Shown: positions 36,948-46,467 of the stretch, in pieces
Layout of the letters: each line of letters opens with the position of its first letter
Numbering within the stretch: the stretch's first letter is position 1
From: Sphingopyxis sp. 113P3
GTDB taxonomy: Bacteria > Pseudomonadota > Alphaproteobacteria > Sphingomonadales > Sphingomonadaceae
NCBI RefSeq assembly: GCF_001278035.1
Contig: NZ_CP009452.1
Span: 2,823,501-2,887,500 of the forward strand
Length of the DNA stretch: 64,000 nucleotides
Direction of reading: 5' to 3'
Position numbers and translations under genes: made by a program
Notes under the pieces: model-generated
Database searches by the model: none
What the model saw: the letters and a program-made list of their open reading frames with translations, nothing else
What the model was told of the DNA's origin: nothing

Positions 36948-38040
36948 CTCCTCCAGGGTTCCCAGCTTCGGCCTTTGTGCAGCCAATCGGGTCGAGGGGA
37001 CGCGGGTACCGATGCCCCGGCACGTGCCCGGCGCCCTGGCCTTCGTCGGCGCTTGCCTCGGGATCACCCGCTTCACACGAAACAGGTTCCGCCGTCGGAA
37101 CGAAGCGGACGCCGCGCTTCCTGACCGACAGGATCAGTCCGGCAGTCAGGACCGCCAGGCCGGTAACCTGCATCAGCGTGGGGATCTCGCCTGTCAGCGG
37201 CACGCTCAGAACGATGGCGACCCCCGGCGCAAGAGCGGGAAAGAGCGAAGCGCGGGCTGCGCCGAGACAGCTCACCGCACGGCCGAAGGCGAATAGCGAA
37301 ACGATGCCCGAGAACAGGCCGAGCACGACGGCGAACTCGATCACCATCAGCGGACCTGCGGCAATCAGCGCCTGCGGACCACGAATGAAAAGGTAACCGG
37401 GGGCATAGACCGCAAGCGAGATGACCGACACCGCGGCAGTGGTTGCCATGGGGTCCGCCGACCAGCGATGCTGCAGCAGGGTGAATAGCGCCCACATCAG
37501 GCCCGCCACGATGAAAAGCAGGTCTCCCTTCCAGGCGTGTGAGCCGCCATCGAACAGCCCGGGGCCCACGGTTATCGCAAGGCCGGCGACGATCACCGCA
37601 AGTCCGATGGCGCGCGCGATGTCGACCCGATCATCAAGAAAGGCAGCGGCGAGGACGGTGCCCATCAGCGTCACGGTGCCGAGCTGGATCACCGGGCCAT
37701 GTGCCAGGGGCGCAAAGGCAAGGCCGGCGGCGCTCACCAGAACGAATAGGGGGCCGGCGAGCAGCGCAAGCACGGCACCCCGGAACCAGCCGACGCCGCC
37801 CAGCGATCTCACGTCCCTGCGCAACAGCCACGGCAGCATCAGTGCACCGGCTGTGCCGTAGCGCAGGAAGGCGAAGTCGGCCGCGTTCAAGCCTGCATCG
37901 ATTCCGAGGCGCGCATAGGCGAAGAAGCCGCCCCAGATTAGCGCGGCGATTCCGCCCCATATGGATCCCCTTCGGCCGTCGGTCAGGCGCGGCCGACATG
38001 AGCAGGGCGGGAGTTGGTTGGTTGCTGGCGACAGGAGCAT
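36892..38040 (-). CDS. EamA/DMT-family inner-membrane transporter
   Basis: The 382-residue protein has about ten hydrophobic segments and two EamA repeats ([40 protein letters not shown]). ATG 38040 is chosen because AAGGA lies 9 bases upstream. Family members export amino acids or other metabolites. The last about 60 residues (after RKRGVRFVP) are hydrophilic, unlike the family, and run under the 3' end of the LysR gene, which suggests the original stop has been lost or moved. Confidence 0.82.
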   Translation of the reverse strand: MLLSPATNQLPPCSCRPRLTDGRRGSIWGGIAALIWGGFFAYARLGIDAGLNAADFAFLRYGTAGALMLPWLLRRDVRSLGGVGWFRGAVLALLAGPLFVLVSAAGLAFAPLAHGPVIQLGTVTLMGTVLAAAFLDDRVDIARAIGLAVIVAGLAITVGPGLFDGGSHAWKGDLLFIVAGLMWALFTLLQHRWSADPMATTAAVSVISLAVYAPGYLFIRGPQALIAAGPLMVIEFAVVLGLFSGIVSLFAFGRAVSCLGAARASLFPALAPGVAIVLSVPLTGEIPTLMQVTGLAVLTAGLILSVRKRGVRFVPTAEPVSCEAGDPEASADEGQGAGHVPGHRYPRPLDPIGCTKAEAGNPGGVSAGATSERVRERGRRKP

Positions 38041-38126
38041 CGCTTTTGGTCCTTGCACGCAGTGATGGTCTAGCCGACGTGCGGGCGCGCCGAGCTCAGC
38101 GGGTCGACCGCGCCCGCCCCGTCTGC

Positions 38127-38936
38127 TCAGTTCGCACCGACGGCGCTGGACTCGCCGGCTCGCTCGCGACTTTCACGTGCCGCGCGGTCGATCACATCGG
38201 ACACCGCCTGCGCCTGGGTCATGAAGAGCGCATGGCTGCCGGGCACTTCGGTGATGTCGGCGTTCATGCGCCGTGCCATGTGCAGCAGCATGCCCTCGCC
38301 GAACGCCTTGTCCTCGCGGGCGATCACGGCCCAGCTGGGCTTGTTCCGCCAGGCGGCCTGGCCGATCGGCGTGGCGAAGACCGACATGTTGATCGGCACC
38401 TGCGAATCGCGCAGGAATGCGGCGTCGCTGTCGCTCGCATCGGCGGCGAAGGCGGCCTTGAACCTATCCGGGTTCACGAAGCCGAAACCATCGCCTTGCG
38501 TGTCGATTACGAAATCGGTGGCAGCGGGGAAGCCTTCATATTGCTGGGCGGTCGTCTCGCCCGTATCGGGAGCGAGCGCAGAGACGTAGACGAGGCCCGC
38601 CACCTTTGGGTGGTTCCCGGCCTCGGTGATCACCGTGCCGCCCCAGCTGTGCCCGACCAGGATGACGCGCCCCGGCTGGCGATCGATCACCCGGTTGGTG
38701 GCATCCACGTCGTCCTCGAGCGAGGTCAGCGGGTTCTGCACGATTGCGACGCGATAGCCCCTGTCGATCAGCCGGTCGTAAACGCCGCGCCAACCCGACC
38801 CGTCGGCAAAGGCGCCATGGACCAGGACGACGCTGGTCGTGTCTTCGGGGGTGCCGGCCGACTGGGCATCGGCCACGCCTGTCATGGCGAGCGCGGCCGC
38901 CGCGCCGAGCGCTAGGTTACGAATCTTACGTGTCAT
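38127..38936 (-). CDS. secreted alpha/beta hydrolase
   Basis: The 269-residue protein has a signal peptide (NLALGAAAALAMTGVADAQ). VLVHGAFADGSGWRGVYDRL opens the fold, and the nucleophile is GHSWGGTVI near Ser95, with a His in PGSHALFMTQ near the end. The pattern is that of salicylate-ester or hydroxynitrile-lyase-like alpha/beta hydrolases. It is divergent from the GlxA-type regulator, 95 bases away, and is probably under its control. Confidence 0.88.
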   Translation of the reverse strand: MTRKIRNLALGAAAALAMTGVADAQSAGTPEDTTSVVLVHGAFADGSGWRGVYDRLIDRGYRVAIVQNPLTSLEDDVDATNRVIDRQPGRVILVGHSWGGTVITEAGNHPKVAGLVYVSALAPDTGETTAQQYEGFPAATDFVIDTQGDGFGFVNPDRFKAAFAADASDSDAAFLRDSQVPINMSVFATPIGQAAWRNKPSWAVIAREDKAFGEGMLLHMARRMNADITEVPGSHALFMTQAQAVSDVIDRAARESRERAGESSAVGAN

Positions 38937-39031
38937 GATAGTCTCCTTCTCGTCGGTCCGGCGAAAGTGCCGGGAGATGACAAGGAAGCTACCGGGGTGG
39001 CGGCTCCGGCACGCTTGGGGAAAGCGACAGA

Positions 39032-40057
39032 ATGCGGGGCAAGACTGACACGGAAGAATCGAGCCGGATAGTCGCGGAGATCGCGCTGACCATCTATCCC
39101 GAATGCCAACTCTCAGCGATCTACGGGCTGACTGACCTGTTTCGCCTTGCCGTCACCGCGGCGCAGATGGCAGGCGAGCGCGACGCGCCAGTTATCCGCG
39201 TCACCCACTGGCAGGAGACAGACGAAGGGGTGGCCTGCACCTTTGACAGCCACCCCGGCGAGCCGCACCGCGTCACCTACATCATCACTCCGCCCAGTCT
39301 GGTCATGCCGAACGACCTGCCTTCGATGCGGGCGCTGGCCGTCTGGATGACGCGCCATCACGAACAGGGCGCGATTTTATGCTCGGTCTGTGCCGGGGCG
39401 TTCGTGCTTGCCGAAACCGGGCTGTTCGAAGGACGGGAGGTCACCACGCACTGGGCCTTCGCAGAAGCCCTGAGTTCTCGCTTTCCGGATGCGAAGGTCG
39501 ATGCTGACCGCATCATTGTCGACGATGGCGATATCATCACCGCAGGTGGAATTCTCGCCTGGACAGATCTCGGCCTGACACTGGTCCAGCGGCTACTGGG
39601 TGCCAGTTCGATGTTGCAAACCGCACGCTTCCTGTTGATCGATCCGCCGCGGCAAGCGCAGCGACCCTATATCAGCTTCATCCCGAAGCTTGATCATGGC
39701 GACGCGGCGATCCGCTCAGTACAGCATTGGCTTCAGGCAAACGCGACGACGGAATGGTCGGTAAAGACACTTGCCGATCGCGCCGGGCTGGAAGAGCGTA
39801 CCTTCCTGCGTCGTTTCAAGGCCGCGACAGGGTTTCGTCCCACCGAATATGTGCAACAGATCCGCATCGCGCGGGCGCGCGAGGCGCTTGAGCTTACCCG
39901 CAGACCGGTCGAACAGATCGCCTGGGAAATCGGCTATGGCGACCCGTCCGCATTCCGCAAACTGTTTAACCGGATCACGGGGCTGCCCCCGGCCGAATAT
40001 CGACGGCGCTTCGGCGTTGCGCTCCAAGCCCGGAAAGAGGCGCAGGTTGAGGCCTGA
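39032..40057 (+). CDS. GlxA-type AraC-family regulator (DJ-1/PfpI domain plus HTH)
   Basis: The 341-residue protein has an N-terminal DJ-1/PfpI-like domain with CSVCAGAFVLAETGLFEG (nucleophile-elbow Cys near 118). Its C-terminal AraC domain reads SVKTLADRAGLEERTFLRRF and ends PVEQIAWEIGYGDPSAFRKL. It probably controls the divergent secreted hydrolase. The effector is unknown; the DJ-1-like domain often binds small ligands without catalysis. Confidence 0.9.
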   Translation: MRGKTDTEESSRIVAEIALTIYPECQLSAIYGLTDLFRLAVTAAQMAGERDAPVIRVTHWQETDEGVACTFDSHPGEPHRVTYIITPPSLVMPNDLPSMRALAVWMTRHHEQGAILCSVCAGAFVLAETGLFEGREVTTHWAFAEALSSRFPDAKVDADRIIVDDGDIITAGGILAWTDLGLTLVQRLLGASSMLQTARFLLIDPPRQAQRPYISFIPKLDHGDAAIRSVQHWLQANATTEWSVKTLADRAGLEERTFLRRFKAATGFRPTEYVQQIRIARAREALELTRRPVEQIAWEIGYGDPSAFRKLFNRITGLPPAEYRRRFGVALQARKEAQVEA

Positions 40058-40131
40058 GCGGCATCCGCCCGACCATGATCAGGCGGATGCCAGCTCGTCG
40101 GCCGAGGCGAGCCTGATAGAGGCGAAGGCGT

Positions 40132-40683
40132 TCAGGCAGCGAGCAACATAGCCTCGTCGCGCGCTTGCGCCAGCGCCGCTTCCTTCTGATCCGGGCCGAT
40201 GTTTACACCATCCGCGGCAACGACCTCCGGCTCGATTCCGATGAAATTGAAGGCAGTGCGCAAGTAGGTCTCGAGATGCTCCATGGGAGCGGCAGGCGTA
40301 TCGGCACCGTAGAATCCGCCGCGCGCGAGCGCGACTATTACCCGCTTTTCGCCTACCAGGCCTTCCGGTCCTGTTGCCTCGTAGCGAAATGTTTTGCCAG
40401 CTATGAGGATGCGGTCGATCCACGCCTTAAGCTGGGTCGGGATCGAGAAGTTGTACATTGGCGCACCGATCACGACCGTGTCGGCGGCGAGGAACTCGTC
40501 GAGCACGGCGGTGTCGGCTAGTTCGGCCAGCGTCAAGTGGGGGAGCGGCTGCGCCACAAGATCACGCCGGATTACCTCTGCCCCTGCGTTGCTCGCGGTC
40601 AACTTGTCGATAATGGCCCGGCTGATCTGACGGCTGACGCTGTCCTCACCGGTGATGCTGCTATCGATATGCAAGATGGTCAT
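40132..40683 (-). CDS. azoR: FMN-dependent NADH-azoreductase
   Basis: The 183-residue flavodoxin-fold protein starts at ATG 40683 with AGGAG 7 bases upstream. It has [20 protein letters not shown], the FMN/active-site segment [20 protein letters not shown] and [20 protein letters not shown], all standard for AzoR. It reduces quinones and azo compounds with NADH, a detoxification role. It is divergent from an HxlR regulator. Confidence 0.9.
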   Translation of the reverse strand: MTILHIDSSITGEDSVSRQISRAIIDKLTASNAGAEVIRRDLVAQPLPHLTLAELADTAVLDEFLAADTVVIGAPMYNFSIPTQLKAWIDRILIAGKTFRYEATGPEGLVGEKRVIVALARGGFYGADTPAAPMEHLETYLRTAFNFIGIEPEVVAADGVNIGPDQKEAALAQARDEAMLLAA

Positions 40684-40695
40684 TATTGGCTCCTT

Positions 40696-40712
40696 GGTAT
40701 GGATTTGATACC
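40696..40712. promoter_or_regulatory. candidate operator in the azoR/hxlR intergenic region
   Basis: GGTAT and ATACC (40696-40700 and 40708-40712) form an inverted repeat with a 7-base centre next to the azoR start. Further GGTA/TACC half-sites (GGTACC near 40790, GGTAACC near 40801) lie towards the HxlR gene. HxlR proteins commonly repress a divergent quinone or azo reductase, so these are probable binding sites. Confidence 0.5.
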
Positions 40713-40811
40713 TAGGAACATTAAGTAACCAGATGTTTGAGCCCCACAAGAACGCACATTTTTGTGTTTGAGGCACAAATTGGTACCGAGGGAACAGAAA
40801 GGTAACCGGCC

Positions 40812-41198
40812 ATGGCGCACGACCCCAACAAGCCCGCCTGCCGCACCATTAGCGGCCTCCTCCAGCGCGTGGGCGACAAATGGAGCGTGCTGGTCGTCCA
40901 CACGCTGGCCCATGGGAGCCGCCGCTTCAGCGAACTGCGGCGGGAAATCCCGAGCGTCTCACAGCGCATGCTGACGCTGACCTTGCGTAATCTCGAGAGA
41001 GACGGCCTCGTAAATCGTACGGTCACTCCCACCGTTCCGCCCCGTGTCGACTACGAGCTGACCGAACTCGGCCACGCGCTAACGGTCCCTATCAATGCCC
41101 TGTCGCAGTGGGCATTGGACAATGTCGACGCCATCAGCGCCGCGCAGGCCCGGTTCGACGCAGCGCGCGACGAGCCCAATCCTGCGAGCTTTGCCTGA
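40812..41198 (+). CDS. HxlR-family transcriptional regulator
   Basis: The 128-residue protein has an HxlR winged [23 protein letters not shown], then [19 protein letters not shown] and [15 protein letters not shown]. There is only one Cys, close to the N-terminus (PACRT), the usual thiol-sensing place for quinone/aldehyde sensors. Divergent from azoR, so it likely represses it until a reactive electrophile modifies the Cys (known of the family). Confidence 0.9.
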   Translation: MAHDPNKPACRTISGLLQRVGDKWSVLVVHTLAHGSRRFSELRREIPSVSQRMLTLTLRNLERDGLVNRTVTPTVPPRVDYELTELGHALTVPINALSQWALDNVDAISAAQARFDAARDEPNPASFA

Positions 41199-41302
41199 TC
41201 CCAGGATCGTACAATCAAGCGTGAGGTTGGTACCGAACTATTGTGACGGCGTACAAGGCACTGACCCCAGAGGCGGAACGTCATCTGCCGATCCTATTCC
41301 TC

Positions 41303-41422
41303 TCATTCAAGTCTGTCCGCGATCCAATTCTCGACTTCATTCTCAGGCCACGCAACGGCGTAGCCGCCAAGCTGCACCGGTTTGGGAAACTTGCCCTCGG
41401 CCATCCAGCGATAGGCGGTGCT
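41303..41422 (-). pseudogene. alpA: AlpA-family regulator, C-terminal fragment
   Basis: The frame gives STAYRWMAEGKFPKPVQLGG, then AWPENEVENWIADRLE and a stop. This is the AlpA-type winged-helix pattern (STIYRWMAEGxFPxP), a regulator often beside integrases in prophages and genomic islands. The N-terminal half is missing and the sequence joins directly to the truncated IS3 transposase at about 41423. It is a scar of a lost integrated element. Confidence 0.7.
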
Positions 41423-41915
41423 CGACGGTGGCGGTCATGAGGTCGCGCACATCCTCGGCAGATATGCCGGCAGTGGTGGCAACAAAGCCCATCGCCTCGC
41501 GATCGCAGCAGTCCAGAGAGAAGGCGACCCGCACCTTCTCGCCGTTGTCGCAGCCGATTTCGAAGCCGTCGGAGCACCAGCGGGTGTTGCGAGTATCGAC
41601 GGCGACGCGCCCATCGTGGCGACGCTCGTCCGCCTTGCCGCTATGGCGCTGGAGCAGCAGGCCATGCACCTTCATCACCCGGTAGACCCGCTTGGCATTG
41701 GGCGCAGATGGCCCGCCATTGCGCGCCTGCCGCCGCAGGAGCGCGTGGATCCGGCGGTAGCCATAGGTCGGCAGCTCGGCGATCAGGGCCTGAATACGCG
41801 CGACGAGCTCTTCCTCGGGAAGCGGAGGTCTGCCGCGGCTTCGGGCAGCGGCCTTGCGTCTGGCTGACGAGAGATGCTGCCGAGACACGCCCAATGCATT
41901 TGCCACCGCGCTCAC
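41343..41915 (-). pseudogene. IS3-family transposase OrfB, C-terminally truncated
   Basis: The first about 165 residues look like IS3 OrfB (ELPTYGYRRIHALLRRQ, then TRWCSDGFEIGCDNGEKV with the first DDE aspartate). The catalytic core after EDVRDLMTATVEHR is lost. The frame continues into alpA-derived DNA read in the wrong frame. About 100 residues with the other two catalytic acids are missing, so it cannot transpose. Confidence 0.75.
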
Positions 41916-42370
41916 AGGTCGCCCTCCGGCAACGAGAGCGTGCGCAACGGCGTTTTTTTGGGAGCTGCCACCCGCGAGATCGCCTCACGCAGGATTTCGT
42001 TCTCCATCGTCTTCTTGCCGAGCATGCGCTGCAGCTCGCGAACCTGGTTCTCGAGTGCACGATACTCGCTGGCCGGAACCACCTGGCCGCCGGCACGGGT
42101 AGCGGTCAGGGCGCCGCTTGCCGCCTGCCGGCGCCAGCCAAACAGCTGGTTCGGCGCCACCCCGTGCATGCGCGCCACACGCGACACGCTGTTGCCGGGC
42201 AGAAAGGTCTCTTCGACCATGCGGAGCTTCTCTTCCGGGGTCCACCGCCTACGGCGCTGAACCCCTCCGAGAACCTCCGCATGCACATAGCTCCTGGGAT
42301 TACTGTCGGTCATAGGCCTCACTCTTACATAAGTGTGAGGAACTGTCCGGTCATTTTGGGGGCCGCTTCA
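41423..42370 (-). mobile_element. truncated IS3-family element
   Basis: The element has orfA and a truncated orfB, overlapping, with a run of seven A (41953-41959, minus-strand) that would be the -1 frameshift signal for OrfAB. Its left end on the minus strand begins TGAAGCGGCCCCCAAAATGA (42370 downwards), an IS3-like terminus starting with TG. The other terminus is absent: transposase sequence stops at about 41423 where the alpA fragment starts. Confidence 0.7.
41912..42313 (-). CDS. IS3-family transposase OrfA
   Basis: The 133-residue protein shows the HTH pattern [20 protein letters not shown], then [17 protein letters not shown], and a leucine-zipper-like [23 protein letters not shown] 42313 is chosen; an upstream GTG is possible. 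OrfB follows in another frame after an A-run used for programmed frameshifting. Confidence 0.85.
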   Translation of the reverse strand: MTDSNPRSYVHAEVLGGVQRRRRWTPEEKLRMVEETFLPGNSVSRVARMHGVAPNQLFGWRRQAASGALTATRAGGQVVPASEYRALENQVRELQRMLGKKTMENEILREAISRVAAPKKTPLRTLSLPEGDL

Positions 42371-42473
42371 CTTTTCATCTGGGCCTTTGCGAAACGGCCT
42401 CAAAAGGCCCACAAAAGTGTCTGGAACCCCCGAGATTTCGCGGGACGTTCCGGAACGATCCAAGGGCCAAATC

Positions 42474-44128
42474 CCTAGCCGCTCTTATTCGTGACGATGT
42501 TGTTCTTGGGGAAGATCAATCGTTGGCGGCAGCGGGCGTTTGAGCAGGCCGAGTGCCTCCGCTGCGTCTATTTCATCGCGTGGGATCGAGAGGCTTGCGG
42601 GTTTGATGGAGGGGCTCGGACGTTCAGCGGCACGGCCGCACTGGCTATGTCGGGGCGGGCCTGAGGGCGGCGGCGATGATCCGGAACAGGGCGGCGTCGG
42701 GACAGGCGGAAGCGAAGGCGACGCGGATGCGGGAGGCGGTCTCGATGACGCGTGCGGCGACTTTGAGGAGCCGCAGGCGCAGGGTCGCGAACTCAGCGTT
42801 GGCAAGCGCGGCTGCCTTGGGGATGGCCTGCTGGATGCGCCACATCAGCCAGAATGCGGCGGTGTGCAGGATCAGCCGCATCTGATTGGCGTTGGCTGAT
42901 CGGCATGACGTGCGATCGCTGGCGAGCTGGGCCTTGTGCAACTTGATGAGGTTTTCGGCCTGGCCGCGGGCGCAGTAGAGTGTGTCGTAGATGTGCTCGG
43001 CCGAGCCCTGCTCGAGCGAGGTGACGACGTAGCGGATATCCATGCCGAGCGTGCTGGCCTCGATCCGGGCGACGACACGGCGCTGGCATTTCCAGCTTTT
43101 CGCCCCGTAGCGGGTCTGGGCATAATTTCGCAGGACCACGTGCTGTTCCTCGGCCCGCTTGACCGCGCAGGCATCGGCAATCTTCACGATCTGTGGATCG
43201 GCGCGCAGCACAGCGTTGGTGGGCAGGCCGAAGACATAATCGATGCCCTGTGCCTCGCAGAAGTTCATGACCTCGGGTCTGCCGTAGTGGCCGTCGCCCC
43301 GGATCGTGATGTGGGTCGTGGGCCAGTACCTCTGGATCTGCCGCACCAGGCGACGGATATGGCCCGCGGCCTCCGCGCCGCTCGGCGTCTTGCCGGTGCG
43401 CAGCAGCATGGCGACCGGCCGCCCCGTTGCCGTGTCGTAGACGTGGATCGGCAGGAAACAGCGCTCACCGTGATGCCCGTTCCAGAACGATAACTGCTGG
43501 TAGCCGTGCACGACATCGCAGGTGTCATCGATGTCCAGCGTCACCGCCTCGGGCGGGGATGGATAACTGGCGCAGTAGATGTCGACCATCGCGGCCATCA
43601 TGCGGGCCAGCTCGCGCGTGGTGGGTGCGTTTTCCCAGCGGCTCATCGTCGGTTGGCTGGCAAGGCCCGCGCCCGAACCCGGTAGCTTGCCCAGCGCCAG
43701 GCGGAAGCCGGGATCGTCACGCAGGGCGTCGAGGTCGTCGGCGTCCTCGTAGCCGCAGGCAATCGCCAGAACCCGAGCCCGCAGGATGTCATCCAGCTTG
43801 TGGACCACCCGCGAAGGATCGCGCCGATCGGCGATGCAGGTGGCCAGCTGCCTGCAGATGTCCATCTCGCGCTCGGCCTGCGCCAATAGCAGAACCCCGC
43901 CGTCCGACGTGATGCGACCGCCGTCGAAGGCAGCCGTGACTTTCTTGCGTTGGACCGCTGGGAATCGAAATGAGCTTGAGGTAACGTCGGTCATGGCGGG
44001 TGTAGCCTATGGCAATTTCTGTCCCGGAGCAGGGACGGCTTAGACACCCAATTTCTTACTTCAGAACAGAGCTTTACGCTACTCCCGCCTACCGCTCAGA
44101 CACCCCTTGGTGCATAAGAGCGGCTAGG
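42474..44128 (-). mobile_element. IS1380-family insertion sequence
   Basis: The element is about 1655 bp, bounded by inverted repeats CCTAGCCGCTCTTAT (42474-42488) and its complement (44114-44128). The CCTAG start matches the IS1380/ISEcp1 type. Similarity continues a few bases outward, so limits are good to about 6 bases. The flanking 4-5 bases (AAATC left, ATTTC right) are not a duplication. It carries one intact transposase gene. Confidence 0.8.
42645..43994 (-). CDS. IS1380-family transposase
   Basis: The 449-residue transposase has the DDE residues: Asp in VTLDIDDTCDVVHG, Asp in TIRGDGHYGRPEVMN, and Glu in the YCARGQAENLIKLHK segment. The N-terminal SDGGVLLLAQAEREMDIC is family typical. 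It is intact from start to stop, so it is probably functional. The element's inverted repeats flank it. Confidence 0.92.
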   Translation of the reverse strand: MTDVTSSSFRFPAVQRKKVTAAFDGGRITSDGGVLLLAQAEREMDICRQLATCIADRRDPSRVVHKLDDILRARVLAIACGYEDADDLDALRDDPGFRLALGKLPGSGAGLASQPTMSRWENAPTTRELARMMAAMVDIYCASYPSPPEAVTLDIDDTCDVVHGYQQLSFWNGHHGERCFLPIHVYDTATGRPVAMLLRTGKTPSGAEAAGHIRRLVRQIQRYWPTTHITIRGDGHYGRPEVMNFCEAQGIDYVFGLPTNAVLRADPQIVKIADACAVKRAEEQHVVLRNYAQTRYGAKSWKCQRRVVARIEASTLGMDIRYVVTSLEQGSAEHIYDTLYCARGQAENLIKLHKAQLASDRTSCRSANANQMRLILHTAAFWLMWRIQQAIPKAAALANAEFATLRLRLLKVAARVIETASRIRVAFASACPDAALFRIIAAALRPAPT

Positions 44129-44176
44129 ATTTCTGCGGGTTTTATAGATTATTTGGGAGAACGTGAGAAGAACAAA

Positions 44177-44263
44177 TGGTGCCCAGAAGAGGACTCGAAC
44201 CTCCACGACCTTGCGATCGCCAGCACCTGAAGCTGGTGCGTCTACCAATTCCGCCATCTGGGC
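44177..44263 (-). tRNA. tRNA-Leu (anticodon CAG)
   Basis: Read on the minus strand, a 7-bp acceptor stem GCCCAGA pairs with TCTGGGC, followed by A and an encoded CCA. The D-arm GGCGGAATTGGTAGACG, the anticodon stem-loop CCAGC-TTCAGGT-GCTGG with anticodon CAG, a long variable arm, and the T-arm GGTTCGAGTCC all fit tRNA-Leu. It borders the accessory region, a classic integration point. Confidence 0.93.
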
Positions 44264-44458
44264 ACGGGGTAGGAGCGGGCGCTTAGCGGCGCGGCCTGTC
44301 GCTTGTCAACCGCGCCGGGGTGTGATGCATGACATTTTCTTTCAGAGCGGCCGTTTTGCACCGGCAAGGTCGGCGTCGCCCCTTGCCCCGCATCGCGCTT
44401 CGCGGCATGGGGAGGCCGCGCGGCGCGCAGCGCCGCAATAGAATCACGGACGGATGAC

Positions 44459-45397
44459 ATGGGGAACCTCGACGGGCAATTGATCACGGTGCTGGGCGGC
44501 GGCGGCTTCATCGGCCGCTATGTCGTGCAAAGGCTGCTCGCCCGCGGCGCGCGCGTTCGCGTCGCGCAGCGCGCGCCCCGCTCGGCGACATATCTCAAGC
44601 CGCTCGGCGGGCTCGGCCAGACGCAGTTCGTTGCATGCGATGTCCGCGACGCGGCGAGCGTCGCGCGCGCGGTTGCGGGAAGCGACGTCGTGATCAACCT
44701 CGCGGGGAGCTTCGACGATATGCGGGCCGTGCAGGCTGACGGCGCCGGCCACGTCGCAGCAGCGGCGCAGGCCGCTGGCGCCCGCACGCTCGTCCATCTC
44801 TCGGCCATTGGCGCGGACTTCGATAGCCCGTCGGTCTATGGGCAGAGCAAGGCCGACGGCGAGGCCGCTGTACGTACCGCCTTCCCCGGCGCCGTCATCC
44901 TTCGTCCCTCGGTCGTCTTCGGCCGCGAGGATCAGTTCATCAATCGTTTCGCCGCGATGATCCGGCTGTCTCCGGTTATCCCCGTGATTGCGCCTGCGGC
45001 CAAGTTTCAGCCTGTCTATGTCGGCGACGTAGCGGAAGCTGTGGTCTCAGCGCTCGACGCCTCGGCCTCGGGCCGCATTTTCGAGCTCGGCGGGCCGCAG
45101 GTGCTCTCGATGGCGGCGCTCATGCACTGGATCGCCGATGCGACCGGGCGCAAGCGCCTGTTCGTCGAACTGCCCGACGCGATCGCCTCGGTGCTTGCAA
45201 GCGGATTCGGCTGGTTGCCCGGCGCGCCGATCACGAAAGATCAATGGCTGATGCTGCAGTCGGACAATGTGGTGACGCCCGGCGCCGAAGGCTTTGCCGC
45301 GTTCGGCATCGCACCAGCATCGCTTGCTTCGGTCGCCGAAGGCTGGCTCGTCCAATATCGCCGTCATGGGCGCTTCGCCGGAATTGCGGCGCAGTGA
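44459..45397 (+). CDS. NAD-dependent epimerase-like protein, complex I NDUFA9 subunit family
   Basis: The 312-residue protein has an extended SDR fold: ITVLGGGGFIGRYVVQRLLA near 8-28, DVVINLAGSFDD, and HLSAIGADFDSPSVYGQSKA. Several relatives in alphaproteobacteria are annotated as NDUFA9-like, for the mitochondrial complex I accessory subunit; a true role in complex I is not shown by sequence alone. Start at ATG 44459. It is followed by a terminator-like hairpin at 45472. Confidence 0.82.
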   Translation: MGNLDGQLITVLGGGGFIGRYVVQRLLARGARVRVAQRAPRSATYLKPLGGLGQTQFVACDVRDAASVARAVAGSDVVINLAGSFDDMRAVQADGAGHVAAAAQAAGARTLVHLSAIGADFDSPSVYGQSKADGEAAVRTAFPGAVILRPSVVFGREDQFINRFAAMIRLSPVIPVIAPAAKFQPVYVGDVAEAVVSALDASASGRIFELGGPQVLSMAALMHWIADATGRKRLFVELPDAIASVLASGFGWLPGAPITKDQWLMLQSDNVVTPGAEGFAAFGIAPASLASVAEGWLVQYRRHGRFAGIAAQ

Positions 45398-45471
45398 GGC
45401 GAAGCGGGGTTTCGCCGTCATCCGAAAGCTTGGCAAAAGCGAAGGCTGCGGCATAAGAATGTTCAAGGACT

Positions 45472-45501
45472 GGGCGTCCGGCACATGTCGGGCGCCCTTT
45501 T
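45472..45501 (+). terminator. rho-independent terminator
   Basis: Stem GGGCG-T-CCG (45472-45480) pairs with CGG-G-CGCCC (45489-45497), followed by TTTT. It stands after the epimerase-like gene and before uppP. Confidence 0.65.
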
Positions 45502-45580
45502 GCATATTTTTCCCGTCAGGACATTAGCGCATGACCCTGCCCTGCCCCGTCCGCTCTCCCGCCGCCAAAGGAAGTTTTCA

Positions 45581-46378
45581 TTGATCTGGCTGACTGCAAT
45601 CATCCTCGGTATCGTCGAGGGTCTCACCGAATTCCTGCCCGTCTCGTCAACGGGGCATCTGATCCTCGCGACCGAACTGCTCGGCTATGATGCCTCGAAA
45701 TGGGCAGTGTTCAACATCGCGATCCAGCCCGGTGCGATCCTCGCGATCGTCGTTCTCTATCGGCACCTTTTCTGGGACATGTTCGTCGGCTTTTTCCGGC
45801 GCGATCCGGTCGCAATCGCCTTTGTTCGCAACCTGCTCCTTGCCTTCTTCCCCGCCGTGGTTCTCGGGCTCGCATTCGGCGACCAGATCGAGCTATTGCT
45901 CGAGAATGCGGTTGTCGTCGCCTGGGCGCTGGTCATCGGCGGCTTTGCGATTCTCCTCGTCGAACGCTTCGCCAAGCCGCGCGAGAGCGGCGGGGTCGCC
46001 GCGCTGACGACGCGCCAGTCGATTCTCGTGGGCCTCGTCCAATGCCTTGCAATGATTCCCGGCGTCAGCCGCTCGGGCGCGACGATCATGGGCGCGATGT
46101 CGCTCGGCGTCGACCGCAAGACTGCCGCGGAGTTCAGTTTCTTCCTCGCATTGCCGACACTGAGCGGCGCAACCGTGCTGCAGCTCTTCAAGCATCGCGA
46201 TGCGATTACAAGCGGCGACCTCGGCCTGATCGGCGTGGGAGCGCTCGTGTCCTTTATCGTCGCCTGGGCGGTGATCAAGGCTTTTCTGGCGGTGGTAACG
46301 CGCTATGGTTTTGCGCCTTTTGCTTGGTATCGGATCATCGTCGGCGGCGCCGCGCTTTTATGGCTGGCCCTGAGATAG
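45581..46378 (+). CDS. uppP: undecaprenyl-diphosphatase
   Basis: The 265-residue inner-membrane phosphatase recycles undecaprenyl diphosphate for cell-wall lipid carrier. Motifs: EGLTEFLPVSSTGHLIL near 10-26 and PGVSRSGATIMG, both diagnostic of UppP/BacA. TTG at 45581 is chosen because AAGGAAG lies 6 bases upstream and translation from it starts MIWLTAIILGIVEGL, the usual N-terminus. An earlier ATG gives a 32-residue extension without a ribosome site. Confidence 0.93.
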   Translation: MIWLTAIILGIVEGLTEFLPVSSTGHLILATELLGYDASKWAVFNIAIQPGAILAIVVLYRHLFWDMFVGFFRRDPVAIAFVRNLLLAFFPAVVLGLAFGDQIELLLENAVVVAWALVIGGFAILLVERFAKPRESGGVAALTTRQSILVGLVQCLAMIPGVSRSGATIMGAMSLGVDRKTAAEFSFFLALPTLSGATVLQLFKHRDAITSGDLGLIGVGALVSFIVAWAVIKAFLAVVTRYGFAPFAWYRIIVGGAALLWLALR

Positions 46379-46397
46379 GTCCGAATCGGTACTAAAT

Positions 46398-46416
46398 CGC
46401 GAAAGATAATTTCGCG
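46398..46416. promoter_or_regulatory. hairpin before gltD (first)
   Basis: CGCGAAA-GATAA-TTTCGCG is a perfect 7-bp stem with a 5-base loop, shortly after uppP. It may end the uppP transcript (no T-run) or be a regulatory dyad for gltD. Confidence 0.4.
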
Positions 46417-46448
46417 GATCTCATCGAGGGCCGAATTGCGAGATTTTA

Positions 46449-46467
46449 AGGTCAGCGTTTCTGACCT
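46449..46467. promoter_or_regulatory. dyad before gltD (second)
   Basis: AGGTCAG-CGTTT-CTGACCT is a perfect 7-bp inverted repeat with a 5-base centre, 68 bases before the gltD start. It lies in an AT-rich patch and could be an operator for a nitrogen or other regulator, or an RNA hairpin in the leader. Confidence 0.45.

Noticed and set aside
44177..44263. Search for a second copy of the tRNA-Leu 3' end as an att site
   Set aside because: I did not see one inside the window, so the island's far end is not defined here.
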